Source of the DNA: JABMRF01 sp964434235
GTDB taxonomy: Bacteria > Patescibacteriota > Patescibacteriia > UBA11705 > JABHMO01
Length of the DNA stretch: 16,721 bases
Direction: 5' to 3'
Assembly (NCBI GenBank): GCA_964434235.1
Contig: CAYSUN010000028.1
Coordinates: 1-16,721, forward strand
Under the pieces are notes generated by a model that saw only the letters and a list, made by a program, of their open reading frames with translations, did not search any database and was not told the origin of the DNA. A program made the translations under genes and the position numbers. Within the stretch, counting starts at the first letter, position 1. Every line of letters begins with the position of its first letter. Of the stretch, positions 6,205 through 13,261 are shown one piece after another.

Positions 6205-7425
6205 ATGATTAATAAACTAAATATACAACCATTAGCTGACAGAATGCGACCAAATTCTTTGAACGAATTTTTGGGTCAAGATGAAATTATTGGCGAAAAT
6301 ACATTATTGAGGAAAGCGATTGAACAAGATCAATTACCTTCAATAATTTTTTGGGGTCCTCCTGGAACAGGCAAAACAACTTTGGCTAATATCATTGCCC
6401 AACAAACAAAATCAGAATTTATCCGCATTTCCGCAGTCGGGAGTGGAGTTAAAGATCTTAAAGTAATAATCCAACAAGCTGAAGAGTTAAAAAGATTAGG
6501 GAAAAGTTCAATTTTATTTATAGACGAAATTCACCGTTGGAACAAAGCTCAACAAGATTATCTTTTACCAATTGTTGAAAAAGGTACAATTACCTTAATT
6601 GGTGCTACAACTGAGAATCCTAGTTTTGAAGTTCGCAGTGCTTTATTATCTCGATGCAGAGTTTTTGTTCTAAAATCTTTAACAGCGAACCAATTAGTAA
6701 AAATTATTGATCAAGCAATTGAAGATAAAGACAGGGGATTAGGTGAGCTTGGAATAATAATTAACGAAGAAACTAAACTACAACTTGCAAATTTAAGTAA
6801 TGGTGATGCTCGGACAGCTTTGAATATTCTTGAATATGCTAGTTCTGTCGATAAAAACATAACCTTGGAAGTGCTAACTCAGGCTTTCCAAAAATCATAT
6901 TTGATGTGTGACAAAAATGGTGAAGAACATTACAATATCATTTCAGCCCTACATAAATCAATGCGCGGTTCAGACGCCAATGCTTCATTGTACTGGTTGG
7001 CTAGAATGTTGGAGGCTGGTGAAGAGCCATTATACATTGCCAGAAGAATTATTCGTTTTGCGAGTGAAGATATTGGATTAGCTAATTCAAGAGCGCTTGA
7101 GCAAGCCGTCTCAGCTTATCAAGCTTGTCATCTCGTTGGCATGCCCGAATGCAATTTGGCGTTAGCGCAAGCTGTTGTTTATATGGCTAAATGTCAAAAA
7201 TCTAATGAGCTTTATTCTGCTTATCAAGAAGTTCAAGCTGATATTGAAAAATATGGTAATTTACCAGTTCCACTTCATATTCGTAATGCACCGACAAAAT
7301 TAATGAAAGAATTAAACTATGGAAAAGATTACAAATATAGTCCGAATTTTAATTATCAAGAGGAACAAGATTATTTACCGGAAGAATTAAAAGGAAAAAA
7401 TTATTTTAAGGAAAAAAAGTCGTAA
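6205..7425 (+). CDS. rarA: RarA/MgsA family replication-associated AAA+ ATPase
   Basis: The 406-residue protein is of normal family length. RarA (MgsA, relative of eukaryotic WRNIP1) is a cytoplasmic tetrameric ATPase that acts with single-strand-binding protein at stalled or gapped replication forks. Visible motifs from the ATG at 6205: the N-terminal PLADRMRP box (9-16), Walker A GPPGTGKT (51-58), Walker B ILFIDEIHR (DEIH 107-110), sensor 1 GATTENPSF (133-141), the arginine-finger stretch SALLSRCRVF, sensor 2 GDARTALN, and the C-terminal tetramerisation region with SMRGSDANASLYWLARML, IARRIIRFASEDIGLA and VPLHIRNAPTKLMKELNYG. A longer frame opens with TTG at 6169, but those bases read as the -35 box and the family start fits 6205. 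It is divergent from the structured RNA gene, with the two -35 boxes 16 bases apart. Confidence 0.95.
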   Translation: MINKLNIQPLADRMRPNSLNEFLGQDEIIGENTLLRKAIEQDQLPSIIFWGPPGTGKTTLANIIAQQTKSEFIRISAVGSGVKDLKVIIQQAEELKRLGKSSILFIDEIHRWNKAQQDYLLPIVEKGTITLIGATTENPSFEVRSALLSRCRVFVLKSLTANQLVKIIDQAIEDKDRGLGELGIIINEETKLQLANLSNGDARTALNILEYASSVDKNITLEVLTQAFQKSYLMCDKNGEEHYNIISALHKSMRGSDANASLYWLARMLEAGEEPLYIARRIIRFASEDIGLANSRALEQAVSAYQACHLVGMPECNLALAQAVVYMAKCQKSNELYSAYQEVQADIEKYGNLPVPLHIRNAPTKLMKELNYGKDYKYSPNFNYQEEQDYLPEELKGKNYFKEKKS

Positions 7426-7450
7426 ATTAAGATAAATTATTTTTCTATAA

Positions 7451-7479
7451 TTGACGAATAATTATGATTATGTTAAATT
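7451..7479 (+). promoter_or_regulatory. Candidate promoter of the five-repeat protein operon
   Basis: TTGACG (7451-7456), 17 bases, TAAATT (7474-7479) preceded by TG at 7471-7472 (extended -10). The start would be near 7486, leaving a leader of about 45 bases that contains the GGGGGG ribosome site. I see no clear terminator for rarA in this gap, so read-through is also possible. Confidence 0.45.
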
Positions 7480-7531
7480 TCAACTTCAAGGTTCGTTAAC
7501 ATTCTAAGGTGAATCCACAAGGGGGGATGAA

Positions 7532-8983
7532 ATGAGTGAACAAACTAATTCTAGTCAGGAAAAAACACGAGTTCAGTACATAATTCAAAATGGTTCTTAT
7601 TTAAAATTGTTCCAACTGGATACAAGCGTAGAAGCCTGCCAAAAAGCTGGTGTTACTCCAAATGAAAGATTAATTAACCCAAATACTGGATGTATTTTTA
7701 CACTAATTGGGATTGATCAAGCGGGTACTCCTTATTTCAGTTTTGTTGATGAAGGTAATGAAGTCACAGTAAGACAAAAAGCAGATTTGATCAAACTAAG
7801 TGATTTTGAAGAACAACAGAAAGAACTTGCTAAAAATAATGAAAAGATTATTTTTCCCGAAGAACAAGGTTCAATGATTATAGATACAAGCGATGAAAAG
7901 TGTGCCAAGTTTGGTTTTAAGGCGGGTGAAACATTTAAAACATTTTTTTACGGAAATGAACCTCAAAGGATAACTTTGCTTGGCGTCGGCTCATTAAAAA
8001 GAGAACGTTATAGATTTTATGTCATGGCTGAGCTGGAAAATAAAACTAAGCCTGTGATTTTTAATCAAGAGAAAATACGAATTAATGGCAAATTAAATCC
8101 GCATCTTTTCTCGTTAAAAGGGTTTGCGAAAAGATTCATTAATATTCAAGATCCTGATTCGGGTTTTGAGAAATGGGTTGATATTTCGAGAGCTACTTGT
8201 CGCAAATTTGGATTTAAAGTGGGGGAGACAATTGTCACTCATAATGGTACTCAATTCTTTACTTTTCTTGGAGTTGTCGCAGAATTTCACGATGGTTGTT
8301 GTTTTCAGTGTCAGAAAAGCAAAAAATTTATAACTTTAGCAGAAGAAAAAATGAGGGATTCTCTTTTTGTTAAACTTTCCGACTATGAAAAAGAAGCTAA
8401 GCTTTTACAAAATGGTAAAAAAACTACGACTTTGTTCGGTTTTCAATCAGATATAACGATTGATATTACTGATGAAGCTTGCCAAAAATATGGTTGTCGG
8501 CGAGGCGATGTAATCGTCGGAACACTGGATCTGAGATCTCCAAGTTCAATTTCAAGAGCCATTGTTCTCGGAGCAACCACTTATCCGTTCAAAGCTTTGT
8601 GGGTTCAATCGGAAGATCAATTTTCAGCTAAAAGAATTGAATATGAAGATTTAGAAAACGGAAATAGGATTATTCATGAATCTGAGCTTGAAACCAGATA
8701 TTCTTTTTCACCAATTATTGATAAACGCAATTTTATTCTTGACAAAGACGCTGATGTTTGTGGCGCCTATGGTTTTCAGGCAGGAGATAATATTATTCAG
8801 CCTAATAAAGAAATCAGGGCTCAAGTACTGGGAGTTGCCCGACTTCCTTTTGGTTCAACATTCTTGAAAGTAATGCTCCTGCAGACAGATAAAAAGGAAA
8901 TAACTCACTACGGACCTCGCAATTTACGCGAAGTTGGTTTTATTCTTGAAAGTGAGCTTACGGCATTGCAAGAGGAAAAATAA
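7532..8983 (+). CDS. Protein of five tandem ~90-residue repeats, unknown function
   Basis: The 483-residue protein is not a recognised family. It has no signal peptide or membrane helix, so it is probably cytoplasmic. It is built of five diverged copies of one domain. Each opens with a strand like IDITDEAC, then a helix-turn like xKFGFKxGE, then a beta-rich tail with a LGV motif. The repeat cysteine is at residues 36, 124, 223, 317 and 410 (spacings 88, 99, 94, 93). Repeats 1 and 3 close with a KLSDFEE or KLSDYEKE helix; repeats 4 and 5 close with ESELETR and ESELTAL. The tandem small beta-barrel-like look suggests binding of a ligand, protein or nucleic acid, but this is inference. The start is set by a GGGGGG ribosome site 5 bases upstream of the ATG. 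It is followed after 35 bases by a small gene, probably in the same operon. Confidence 0.85.
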   Translation: MSEQTNSSQEKTRVQYIIQNGSYLKLFQLDTSVEACQKAGVTPNERLINPNTGCIFTLIGIDQAGTPYFSFVDEGNEVTVRQKADLIKLSDFEEQQKELAKNNEKIIFPEEQGSMIIDTSDEKCAKFGFKAGETFKTFFYGNEPQRITLLGVGSLKRERYRFYVMAELENKTKPVIFNQEKIRINGKLNPHLFSLKGFAKRFINIQDPDSGFEKWVDISRATCRKFGFKVGETIVTHNGTQFFTFLGVVAEFHDGCCFQCQKSKKFITLAEEKMRDSLFVKLSDYEKEAKLLQNGKKTTTLFGFQSDITIDITDEACQKYGCRRGDVIVGTLDLRSPSSISRAIVLGATTYPFKALWVQSEDQFSAKRIEYEDLENGNRIIHESELETRYSFSPIIDKRNFILDKDADVCGAYGFQAGDNIIQPNKEIRAQVLGVARLPFGSTFLKVMLLQTDKKEITHYGPRNLREVGFILESELTALQEEK

Positions 8984-9018
8984 TCATTTGGCTCTTTGTT
9001 TTGTAAGGAGGAACAACC

Positions 9019-9399
9019 ATGGAATTTAATCCAGGATTTGTTGAGAAGGTTAGAAAAATTCTACCTCGTCACAAGAAGATTATTCGAGCCATTGTGGCTG
9101 GTGATGGGGAGACGGTTAATGACTTGCTGTGGCAGGTTGCCAAACAGAGTTCGATTAGTCCAGAAATTGTTTTATCGATGATTGAAAAAGGTAAGGTAGG
9201 TTTACTAAAAAAGAGAGTTGAGATGATTTTAGCCATTGATCAGCTTTGTCTTGAATTGCGGTTAGATAGCGGATATCAGAAAGCAGGAAAGGAAAGATTG
9301 AATCAAACACAAGAAACAACGAAAAGATTGCGCCGAGAATTTGACGAGGCGAGGGCAGTTGATCGTACTTTGAGAGAAGGAATGAAGCAATTTTCTTAA
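9019..9399 (+). CDS. Small helical protein, unknown function
   Basis: The 126-residue protein is not recognised. It is predicted to be almost wholly helical, charged and soluble: an N-terminal part with GFVEKVRKILPRHKKIIRAIVAGD, a middle IEKGKVGLLKKRVEMILAIDQLCLELRL helix, and a C-terminal stretch rich in R, E and Q (residues about 88-122) that could be a coiled coil. The ATG at 9019 has AAGGAGG at 9005-9011, spacing 7, which is a strong initiation signal. It lies 35 bases after the five-repeat gene and ends at a terminator, so the two genes probably share one transcript and may work together. A frame starting at 8996 overlaps it in another register but has no ribosome site. Confidence 0.8.
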   Translation: MEFNPGFVEKVRKILPRHKKIIRAIVAGDGETVNDLLWQVAKQSSISPEIVLSMIEKGKVGLLKKRVEMILAIDQLCLELRLDSGYQKAGKERLNQTQETTKRLRREFDEARAVDRTLREGMKQFS

Positions 9400-9419
9400 T
9401 TGCTTAAAAATAACAATAT

Positions 9420-9446
9420 AGCGGCCAATGTGCCGCTTTTTTGTTT
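9420..9446 (+). terminator. Terminator of the two-gene operon
   Basis: AGCGGC (9420-9425), loop CAATGT, GCCGCT (9432-9437), then a run of T. It ends the transcript carrying 7532-9399. Confidence 0.85.
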
Positions 9447-9451
9447 TAAAT

Positions 9452-9481
9452 AAAAAAACCACCCAAAGTATTGTTGGGTGG
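9452..9481 (-). terminator. Terminator of the minus-strand 110-residue protein gene
   Basis: On the minus strand CCACCCAA and TTGGGTGG form an 8-bp stem (9481-9459) followed by seven T (9458-9452). It lies 8 bases past the stop codon at 9490 and back to back with the terminator of the plus-strand operon. Confidence 0.85.
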
Positions 9482-9489
9482 TAATGTTT

Positions 9490-9822
9490 TTACCAAACAG
9501 GAATTGGTTTACGCATATCGTCAAACCGACAAATTGGTCGAAGTTTCATTGAAAAAGTTACCATTCCATTTTCTTCTGTAGCTCTATCTCGGGACTCCAT
9601 CATGTAAAGACAAACCATATCAGCACGACCCTGAACACTTCCGTCTTGAGCATCACACAATTCCTCAAGTTTCCTCATTAAGGATTTACTCGGAATGTGA
9701 GTTTTTTCAAGTTTGGCTAATTCATCTTCTGCGCCGTAAGTTTCCATGCAATAGGTTGCAAAATTATTATGATGATGATCCCAAGCCCAAGATGTTTCTA
9801 AAACAAAATTAACTGATCCCAT
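9490..9822 (-). CDS. Small soluble protein, unknown function
   Basis: The 110-residue protein is not recognised. It carries a WAWDHHHNN motif near residues 12-20, a conserved-looking YCMETYG, a middle helix SKSLMRKLEELCD and a C-terminal strand region MVTFSMKLRPICRFDDMRKPIPVW. There are four cysteines and three adjacent histidines, so metal binding is possible, but no known metal-site pattern is seen. It has no signal peptide or membrane helix. Its expression signals are unusually good for the window: TTGACA-17-TATATT promoter, TTAAGGAGG ribosome site 5 bases before the ATG, and its own terminator, so it is a real single-gene unit and probably well expressed. It is divergent from lemA. Confidence 0.8.
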   Translation of the reverse strand: MGSVNFVLETSWAWDHHHNNFATYCMETYGAEDELAKLEKTHIPSKSLMRKLEELCDAQDGSVQGRADMVCLYMMESRDRATEENGMVTFSMKLRPICRFDDMRKPIPVW

Positions 9823-9825
9823 GGC

Positions 9826-9840
9826 AACCTCCTTAAGGTT
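9826..9840 (-). promoter_or_regulatory. Strong Shine-Dalgarno in the same 15-mer inverted repeat as at 653-667
   Basis: On the minus strand the 15-mer AACCTTAAGGAGGTT ends 3 bases before the ATG at 9822. It is identical to the element before the giant gene and can form the same AACCT/AGGTT hairpin around TAAGG. Confidence 0.65.
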
Positions 9841-9849
9841 TGATTAAAT

Positions 9850-9878
9850 AATATAATCTAATTTGTTCTAATTGTCAA
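9850..9878 (-). promoter_or_regulatory. Promoter of the 110-residue protein gene
   Basis: On the minus strand TTGACA (9878-9873), a 17-base spacer and TATATT (9855-9850). The start would be near 9843, giving a leader of about 20 bases that is mostly the ribosome site. Confidence 0.75.
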
Positions 9879-9884
9879 TATGAC

Positions 9885-9913
9885 TTGCAAATTAAGCTAA
9901 ATTTTACTATAAT
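9885..9913 (+). promoter_or_regulatory. Promoter of the lemA-htpX operon
   Basis: TTGCAA (9885-9890), 17 bases, TATAAT (9908-9913). The start would be near 9920, a 24-base leader with no clear Shine-Dalgarno. Its -35 box is 6 bases from that of the divergent minus-strand promoter. Confidence 0.75.
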
Positions 9914-9943
9914 AATTTTGATTAATTCTTAAATAAAAAATCT

Positions 9944-10516
9944 ATGGGAATAACAATTCTTTATGTAGTTTTAGCAATTATTGCAGTAGTAATTGTTTGG
10001 CTAATCGCAGTTTACAATGGTTTAATTAAACTTAGAAATCGAGTAGACGAAGCATTTTCTGACATTGATGTTCAATTAAAAAGACGTTATGATTTGATTC
10101 CAAATTTAATGGAAACTGTCAAAGGTTACATGAATCATGAAAGTGAAACATTACAAAAAGTAACAGAAGCAAGAACTTCAGCCATGGCCATTCATGAAAA
10201 TAAAAACGCTACACCCGAACAGCAAGCTGAAGCAGAAAATATGTTAAGTGGAGCTTTGAAAACATTATTTGCAGTTTCAGAAAATTATCCTGACTTAAAA
10301 GCCTCAGCAAACTTTGCTAAATTGCAAGATGAATTAAGTGATACTGAAAATAAAATTCAAGCTGCTCGAAGATTTTACAATGGTAATGTTCGTGACTTTA
10401 ACACAAAAATTCAAATGTTCCCAACTAATATTATCGTCAACATGATTGGTTTTAAAAAGTACGAATTTTTTAAGGCTGATGAAGATGAAAAGGAAAATAT
10501 TAAAGTTCAATTTTAA
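9944..10516 (+). CDS. lemA: LemA family membrane protein
   Basis: The 190-residue protein has normal family length. LemA proteins are anchored by one N-terminal helix and carry a helical bundle outside the membrane; their exact role is not settled. Here a membrane helix covers about residues 3-24, followed by the family signature YNGLIKLRNRVDEAFSDIDV, then QLKRRYDLIPNLMETVKGYM-NHE, the ARTSAM segment, AENMLSGALKTLFAVSENYPDLKA, and FxKLQDELSDTENKIQAARRFYN. The C-terminal strand PTNIIVNMIGFKKYEFFKAD is also typical. The gene stands directly before htpX (33-base gap), a pairing common in small-genome bacteria and suggestive of a shared membrane quality-control role. The start has no ribosome site but matches the family N-terminus. 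Confidence 0.95.
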   Translation: MGITILYVVLAIIAVVIVWLIAVYNGLIKLRNRVDEAFSDIDVQLKRRYDLIPNLMETVKGYMNHESETLQKVTEARTSAMAIHENKNATPEQQAEAENMLSGALKTLFAVSENYPDLKASANFAKLQDELSDTENKIQAARRFYNGNVRDFNTKIQMFPTNIIVNMIGFKKYEFFKADEDEKENIKVQF

Positions 10517-10549
10517 GAGGATTATTGAAGGTGGAACAATAAATAATTT

Positions 10550-11443
10550 ATGTATTCACAAATTGATAGCAACAAAAGAAGTTCAATGATTTTGATCGCA
10601 GTATTTTTTATGGTACTTTTGGCGGTTGGTTATGCTTATGATTATGTTTATGGTGGGCAAGGTGAAATTCCTTACATTGGTATGATTATCGCAGTTGTTT
10701 TTTCATTATTCATGACTTTAATTTCCTTTTACCAAGGTGATAAAATTGCTTTAGCCACATCTGGGGCAAAACAAATTGAAAAGCAAGACAATCCTTATGT
10801 TTACCGAATGGTGGAAAATCTTTGTATTACAGCTGGTTTGGCAAATCCTAAAGTATACATCATAAATGATCCAGCTATCAACGCTTTTGCTACCGGACGA
10901 AAGCCTGAAAAAGCTTCAATTGCAATAACAACTGGAGCAATTGAAAAATTAGAAAACGAAGAACTGGAAGGTGTTATTGCTCATGAATTATCACACGTTA
11001 AAAACTACGATATTCGATTTATGATGTTAGTGGCTATTATGGTGGGTGCAGTTGCGATTTTGGCTGATATCTTTGTTAGAATGAGTTTTTGGGGGCGTGG
11101 TCGATCAAAAAGTTCAGACCGAAATGGTAATCCAATTTTAGTAATTGTGGGAATTGTCTTTATTGTTATTTCTCCAATTATTGCTCAGCTTATAAAATTT
11201 GCTATATCGAGACGAAGAGAATTCCTAGCCGATGCTTCAGGTGCACTTTTAACAAGATACCCAGAAGGTTTAGCCAGAGCTTTAGAAAAAATAGCTTTAG
11301 AAAACAAACCTTTACAAAAAGCATCAAATGCAACTGCGCATTTGTTTATCGCCAATCCTTTTAATGGACTGAAAATTAAAAACGCTTTTTCCACTCATCC
11401 TCCAATTGAAGAAAGAATTAAAAAACTTAGGTTGATGGCCTAA
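10550..11443 (+). CDS. htpX: HtpX-type membrane zinc metalloprotease (M48)
   Basis: The 297-residue protein is of normal length for HtpX, an inner-membrane M48 protease that degrades damaged membrane proteins with its catalytic domain on the cytoplasmic side. Membrane helices lie at about residues 12-31 and 41-60, and a second pair at about 157-178 and 195-213. The zinc site is HELSH at 145-149 with the third ligand Glu224 in RRREFLADASGALL. NDPAINAFATG (107-116) and the C-terminal STHPPIEERIKKL are also family hallmarks. GAAGGTGG lies 15 bases before the ATG, farther than usual, but no nearer in-frame start is open. It follows lemA by 33 bases in one operon. Its stop codon lies within the terminator hairpin. 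Confidence 0.95.
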   Translation: MYSQIDSNKRSSMILIAVFFMVLLAVGYAYDYVYGGQGEIPYIGMIIAVVFSLFMTLISFYQGDKIALATSGAKQIEKQDNPYVYRMVENLCITAGLANPKVYIINDPAINAFATGRKPEKASIAITTGAIEKLENEELEGVIAHELSHVKNYDIRFMMLVAIMVGAVAILADIFVRMSFWGRGRSKSSDRNGNPILVIVGIVFIVISPIIAQLIKFAISRRREFLADASGALLTRYPEGLARALEKIALENKPLQKASNATAHLFIANPFNGLKIKNAFSTHPPIEERIKKLRLMA

Positions 11444-11449
11444 GTTTTT
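11421..11449. terminator. Bidirectional terminator overlapping the htpX stop codon
   Basis: AAAAACTTAGG (11421-11431) and CCTAAGTTTTT (11439-11449) form a perfect 11-bp stem around TTGATGG, with the A and T runs giving a U tail on both strands. The TAA at 11441-11443 lies in the right arm. It can end both htpX and the convergent minus-strand gene that stops at 11466. Confidence 0.75.
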
Positions 11450-11465
11450 ATATTTATAAATTTAT

Positions 11466-12053
11466 TTATAAACTAATTTCAAGTTGATTTTCTTTAAGCT
11501 TAATTTGTAAATTTTTCAAATTATTGTCTTTGTACAATTTATCAATACTGGGCTGTAAATTACTGTATAAGATTTTATTAGCAATACTGGTTGGTAAGCG
11601 AAGCCTTTTAAATTTTGAGTAAGTTATATTGGGATACAATTTACCTTCTTTATAAATTGGCTTAATCTTTAGGTCAATATCGCCCTTCATTGGAGTTAGA
11701 AGATAGCCAGTAATTTCAATTTCACCCTCGTTTAAGTTAATTGTTAAGTTTTGAATTGGTGGATTTTTACTTTCCGATAAAATTCTACCGACCATATAAT
11801 TTAATTCTGCTTCAGATAGTATTAAATTTTGAGGATTCTTTTTAATTAAATCAAGATTTTTTTTATCAAAACCTGTTTGCCAAGTATTGAATTTTTCTTC
11901 TGCTGATATTTTTTGAACGATATTTAACTGTTTGACTTGTTGAACAGGTTCAGCTTTGCGAAAAAAATTAATATTTGGCCAAGAAAAAGCCCAAGTAACC
12001 ATCGGTACTAACAAGATTAAAATAAAGATAGGTACAAGTTTTCTAATTTTCAT
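11466..12053 (-). CDS. Membrane-anchored DUF2140/YpmS-like protein
   Basis: From the ATG at 12053 the protein has 195 residues: a short basic start, one membrane helix (about 7-23), a linker with PVQQVKQLNIVQKISAEEKF, and an outer domain that begins LSEAELNYMVGRIL and continues in alternating strands (NLTINLNEGEIEITGYLL, GDIDLKIKPIY, LYPNITYSKFKRLRL). The strand pattern and the N-terminal anchor resemble YpmS/DUF2140 and other lipid-binding-like beta proteins; this is a pattern match, not a proven homology. The frame extends to 12089, but a TACAAT -10 box on the minus strand (12085-12080) predicts a start near 12073, so the longer form would not be transcribed. It is divergent from the methyltransferase gene and convergent with htpX. 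Confidence 0.75.
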   Translation of the reverse strand: MKIRKLVPIFILILLVPMVTWAFSWPNINFFRKAEPVQQVKQLNIVQKISAEEKFNTWQTGFDKKNLDLIKKNPQNLILSEAELNYMVGRILSESKNPPIQNLTINLNEGEIEITGYLLTPMKGDIDLKIKPIYKEGKLYPNITYSKFKRLRLPTSIANKILYSNLQPSIDKLYKDNNLKNLQIKLKENQLEISL

Positions 12054-12096
12054 GTGATTTATTGTTAATTTATATTTAAATTGTAGCACTAATTTT

Positions 12097-12867
12097 ATGA
12101 TAATTAAACAAATTAACAGTCGGGATAATATTAAGCTAAAAATATTGGCGAAATTAAAACAAAAAAAATACCGTCAAGAATTAGGTTTGTTTAAGGTGGA
12201 AAATTTTAAAATCATTTTGGAAAGCAAGAAATTACCTCAAGAAATTTTTGTTACACAAAAATTTCTTGAAAAGAACTCAAAGCAATTCACAACTTTTATA
12301 ACAAAAAGCAATCTATCTGAGTATTTTCAAATTGATGAAAATTGCTTAGATAAAGTTACTGAGCTAGAAAATTCAGCCGGGATTATTGCTACCTATAAAA
12401 TATTTGAAACAAGTCTTAATTCTAAATCTCCAATTATTTATTTAAACGCAGTCAACGATCCAGGTAATCTTGGTTCAATCTTGCGAAACGCAGTTGCTTT
12501 TAATTACAAAAATATTGTTTTGGATGAATTTTGTGCAGATATTTACAACACTAAAGTTATTCAGGCGAGCAAGGGCGCAATTTTTAACTTAAATATTATA
12601 AACGATAAAGATTATAAAGTATTCAATCAATTAAAATCAAAAAAAATAGAATTGTTAGGAGCTAGTCTAAGAAAAGATGCAATAGATTTAAAAAAAATAA
12701 AAATTAAGGAAAATTATTGTTTAGTGTTTGGTAGCGAAGCACACGGCATAACTGAAATGATAGAAAACAAAATTAGTAAATTTATTAAAATAAAAATGAG
12801 TTCACAAATGGAATCATTAAACGTAGCCAGCAGTTCAGCCATCATTTTCTTTGAATTAAATAAATAA
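12097..12867 (+). CDS. SpoU/TrmH-family RNA 2'-O-methyltransferase
   Basis: The 256-residue protein transfers a methyl group from S-adenosylmethionine to a ribose 2'-OH of rRNA or tRNA in the cytoplasm. Its N-terminal domain has the substrate-binding look of RlmB/TsnR-type enzymes (NSRDNIKLKILAKL, KYRQELGLFKVENFK). The catalytic knot domain shows all three motifs: NDPGNLGSILRNA (120-132) with the catalytic-type Asn and Arg, FGSEAHGI (211-218) and MESLNVASSSAI (238-249). The target nucleotide cannot be named from sequence, so no symbol is given. The start matches the family N-terminus although no Shine-Dalgarno is present. It is a single gene, with a weak AT-rich region after it. Confidence 0.93.
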   Translation: MIIKQINSRDNIKLKILAKLKQKKYRQELGLFKVENFKIILESKKLPQEIFVTQKFLEKNSKQFTTFITKSNLSEYFQIDENCLDKVTELENSAGIIATYKIFETSLNSKSPIIYLNAVNDPGNLGSILRNAVAFNYKNIVLDEFCADIYNTKVIQASKGAIFNLNIINDKDYKVFNQLKSKKIELLGASLRKDAIDLKKIKIKENYCLVFGSEAHGITEMIENKISKFIKIKMSSQMESLNVASSSAIIFFELNK

Positions 12868-12877
12868 AAATATTTGC

Positions 12878-12906
12878 TTTACAATTATAAATGTATTTGA
12901 TAAGTT
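12878..12906 (+). promoter_or_regulatory. Candidate promoter of the small membrane-protein pair
   Basis: TTTACA (12878-12883), 17 bases, TAAGTT (12901-12906). An overlapping alternative is TTGCTT (12874-12879) with TTGATA (12897-12902). Either would give a leader of 35-45 bases before the ATG at 12950. Confidence 0.35.
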
Positions 12907-12949
12907 ACCCATAGAAGCTCATTAACAAAATATACCAGCTGGAGTTAAA

Positions 12950-13261
12950 ATGGATAAAACTAGAAAAACTGTTTTATTAGAAGAAATTGCCAAAGAAAAA
13001 GCAAGACTTAAAACAATCCAATATTTTGTTGATACTTTATCTGAATTTTTGATTTTGGCCGGTTTTTTTGGAATAATTTTCGTATTTTACAACAAAAGGT
13101 ATTTAGATTTAGTAATTTATATTTTTATTTTTTTAGGTTTTGGATTACTTAATTTTCTTTTCTTGAGATTTTGTTTTTCAAGAAATGTTAATAAGCTAAT
13201 GGTTGAAGCAACACAGGTAAAAACAAATGATAAAAAGGAGGAATCTACAGATGGAAATTAA
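12950..13261 (+). CDS. Small two-helix membrane protein, unknown function
   Basis: The 103-residue protein is not recognised. It has a basic amphipathic start (residues 1-28), two membrane helices (about 30-47 and 53-72) separated by a short NKRYLD turn, and a hydrophilic C-terminal tail rich in K, E and T. GGAG at 12941-12944, 5 bases before the ATG, supports the start. The last 11 bases overlap the next gene, which has its own strong ribosome site inside this gene, so the two are translationally linked. Both share a layout (charged helix, two membrane helices, charged tail) and may form a complex or descend from one ancestor; sequence identity between them is not obvious. Confidence 0.75.
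   Translation: MDKTRKTVLLEEIAKEKARLKTIQYFVDTLSEFLILAGFFGIIFVFYNKRYLDLVIYIFIFLGFGLLNFLFLRFCFSRNVNKLMVEATQVKTNDKKEESTDGN

Noticed and set aside
12053..12089. 12-residue longer form of the DUF2140-like protein
   Set aside because: The TACAAT -10 box on the minus strand falls inside this extension, and the basic-plus-helix anchor begins naturally at 12053.
13227..13250. Earlier ATG start for the second small membrane protein
   Set aside because: AAGGAGG is correctly spaced for the ATG at 13251, and lies downstream of the ATG at 13227.
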